The notes beneath the pieces were generated by a model. It made no database searches. It worked only from the letters and a program-made list of their open reading frames with translations, and was not told the origin of the DNA. From Amyloporia xantha (lineage: Eukaryota > Basidiomycota > Agaricomycetes > Polyporales > Adustoporiaceae), in NCBI GenBank assembly GCA_036971615.1, contig JAYKKR010000009.1, positions 1,178,001 through 1,242,000 on the forward strand: a stretch of DNA of 64,000 bases. Direction: 5' to 3'. Position 1 is the stretch's first letter, and the number at the start of each line of letters is the position of its first letter. A program made the translations under genes and the position numbers. Positions 62,337 through 64,000 of the stretch are shown here, piece by piece.

Positions 62337-63170
62337 TTCTATACAAGACGGACATATGCATGTCATGCAGATGTATGTGGTATCTATCATCGAAACAAGT
62401 CTAACAGAGTGGATGGCATATCGTTCCGAACTGAGATATTGTGTAATTGTGTTATTATGGGAAGCGAATTCAGCTTATCGAACTTCGCGTGCTGAGTTTA
62501 GCCTCTATGATGATTCTCTATGTATGCATTTGCGTGCCACAACTGAGTCCTAACTCGGATGTCGACCTTGATTAGCAACGACACCCCACAACTGTATTGT
62601 AAACCGGTACAGCTGACAAGTACATACGCCTATAGCTATGGCAAGAAATAATCATAGCAGCCGTGTCGTCGATGCCACCCATATGATAATTGTACTGTCG
62701 AAGTGAAGTGCAACAAGTTAACGGCATGAGAGACGTGAACATTCCACAGTCGCCAACTGCCATCGCAGATGATACAGGATATGCCAAGGGTAATGATTCT
62801 TACAGAGTCTCCTCTGGCTCTCTGAAGTTGTGCCTGAAACCCTTTGATCACTTGCTCGAAGGGTTGCTTGTCTCACGACGCTTTTCGTCGCCGCCGACAC
62901 GTCGCCCTACACCCTGTTGTCAACAATGAAAAAGAGCATGCTTACACGAGTTGCAATGGTCGGGATGGAGCCATGCCAACCCGACGATGCGGTCAAATAT
63001 AAGCACGGAGCAGTTGATCTTCCAACAATAGCATTTAGCATCTCATATTGCTAGCCATACGACCTAGGTGTAACAGGAAATATTCACTATCTTGCCCGAC
63101 CGTGTCCGAACGAACACCGCAAGTACGGCTGCTGCGATTTGAACATGATGTCGTAGGTCACTAGCTGCCA
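62337..63170. other. Convergent intergenic region
   Basis: 3' ends of the transporter gene (plus) and of the F-box gene (minus) meet. No gene is supported. Confidence 0.5.
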
Positions 63171-64000
63171 TTACCACCGCGTATTAAGGACGATCAGCAC
63201 ATCTGGAAGTCGAATGTCAAGCACCGTTATAACTACAGAAGAAGTAAGAGACGCGTACATGATGACACCTCGTTTCTGTAGTTTGGGGAACTTCTTTTGG
63301 ACCATGGTTTGCCATTCGACAGCATCGATAGACAGCCAATTATCCGGAAAGAAGACGTATGCAAGCTGGGCGAATTGAGGCCGACAGAGAATCTCGTCAA
63401 TGCGACTACACGGGAACAACTCGAGGCCTTTGTCCGACGCAACATCTCCCAATGTTATGACGAATGTGACTTCACGAAGTTCGTACGACGATATCTGCAA
63501 TAATAAAGTAGGTACCCAGCTCTGATCGGACGCGTCGTCGATGAACAGAGCTAATTCCAGTGACCGAAGAGCGGTATTGTACTCCAAGCTCAAGTGACCG
63601 CCTGAAAATGGTCCATTCAGTATGTGCTGTGCTATAGATGAGAATCACTCACGGACGGCACGTTGCGCTTGTTCAGCAGTGAGACCAGAAGCATCGAAGT
63701 CCATCGATACTTCTCGCAGCACTGGACCAGCAGCTTTCCAGAGTTGGCCAATCCCAATTGCCTCGGCATCCTCTATCATGATTGCAGGCAGAGAAATGGT
63801 AGTCAGATTATCATTGTCTGCAACCTTGAGAAGCCATTGCACTGTATCGACCATTCGCTGGCGGGAATTATGGCGTGGATTGAGGGTGAGATTGGTCAGC
63901 CTTACGCGGCGTCCAGGTGGCTTGTAAGCGGACCAGTTGAAGTCTCGGGCCTTTGCCCAACATGCACCGTGACATGACAAGGTAGAGAGATTGGGAAATG
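63171..64000 (-). CDS. F-box/LRR-type protein, C-terminal part (gene continues beyond the window)
   Basis: The minus strand enters from the window edge with HFPNLSTLSCHGACWAKARD, a phrase typical of LRR tails of agaricomycete F-box proteins, then GRRVRLTNLTLNPRHNSRQR, DNDNLTTISLPAIMIED and GPVLREVSMDFDASGLTAEQ. An intron (GTGAGT near 63650 to TTTCAG near 63606) joins to GHLSLEYNTALRSLELALFI, ELREVTFVITLGDVASDKG and VFFPDNWLSIDAVEWQTMVQ, with stop TAA at 63171. The repeats of LxxLxL type suggest a leucine-rich scaffold that binds substrate for SCF ligases. The F-box itself would lie beyond 64000. It is a third member of this family in the window. Confidence 0.72.

Overview
The window looks like nuclear DNA of a filamentous basidiomycete (Agaricomycetes, probably a Polyporales-type wood decayer). 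Evidence: dense genes on both strands with many 45-90 nt GT-AG introns, several tiny exons, fungal LRR-type F-box proteins, a Nis1-like secreted protein, a caspase-domain gene of the agaricomycete kind, and an intron-containing nuclear tRNA. The order Polyporales is my inference from the protein mix.

Layout. 1-4.2 kb: the 5' end of a cytochrome-b5-domain protein gene (minus), a small secreted Nis1-like protein (plus) and a class 3 lipase (plus). 4.4-19.8 kb: three paralogous secreted acid-sphingomyelinase-type phosphodiesterases, all on minus. Copies 1 and 2 are separated by a 3.2 kb AT-rich fold-back element built of two 1.59 kb nearly identical inverted arms. Copy 3 carries an apparent 1-nt frameshift. 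19.8-32.9 kb: a tudor-like small protein, a Mim1/TOM13 mitochondrial import factor, an F-box gene split by an about 600 nt non-homologous stretch, a DENND6-type Rab exchange factor with an apparent 2-nt frameshift, and a large disordered protein. 33-44.5 kb: VPS39/VAM6 (HOPS), an intracellular LysM protein, an unknown protein, an unresolved coding-like patch, and NPR3 (GATOR1/SEACIT). 44.5-54.3 kb: a decayed F-box relic, a caspase-domain protein, an arabinokinase-N-terminus-like glycosyltransferase, tRNA-Gln(CTG), and a YANK/STK32-type kinase. 54.8-64 kb: a YVC1-like vacuolar cation channel, a macro-domain protein, an MFS sugar transporter and the C-terminal half of an F-box/LRR gene running off the window.

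Functionally, 27-44 kb and 54.8-58 kb are rich in endolysosome/vacuole functions (DENND6, VPS39, NPR3, YVC1). This may be chance, because they are not arranged as divergent pairs. The sphingomyelinase trio plus fold-back element is the least ordinary part of the window. Gene models were spliced by eye from conserved residues and splice consensus, so exon borders are best estimates. No clear new multi-gene system was found.
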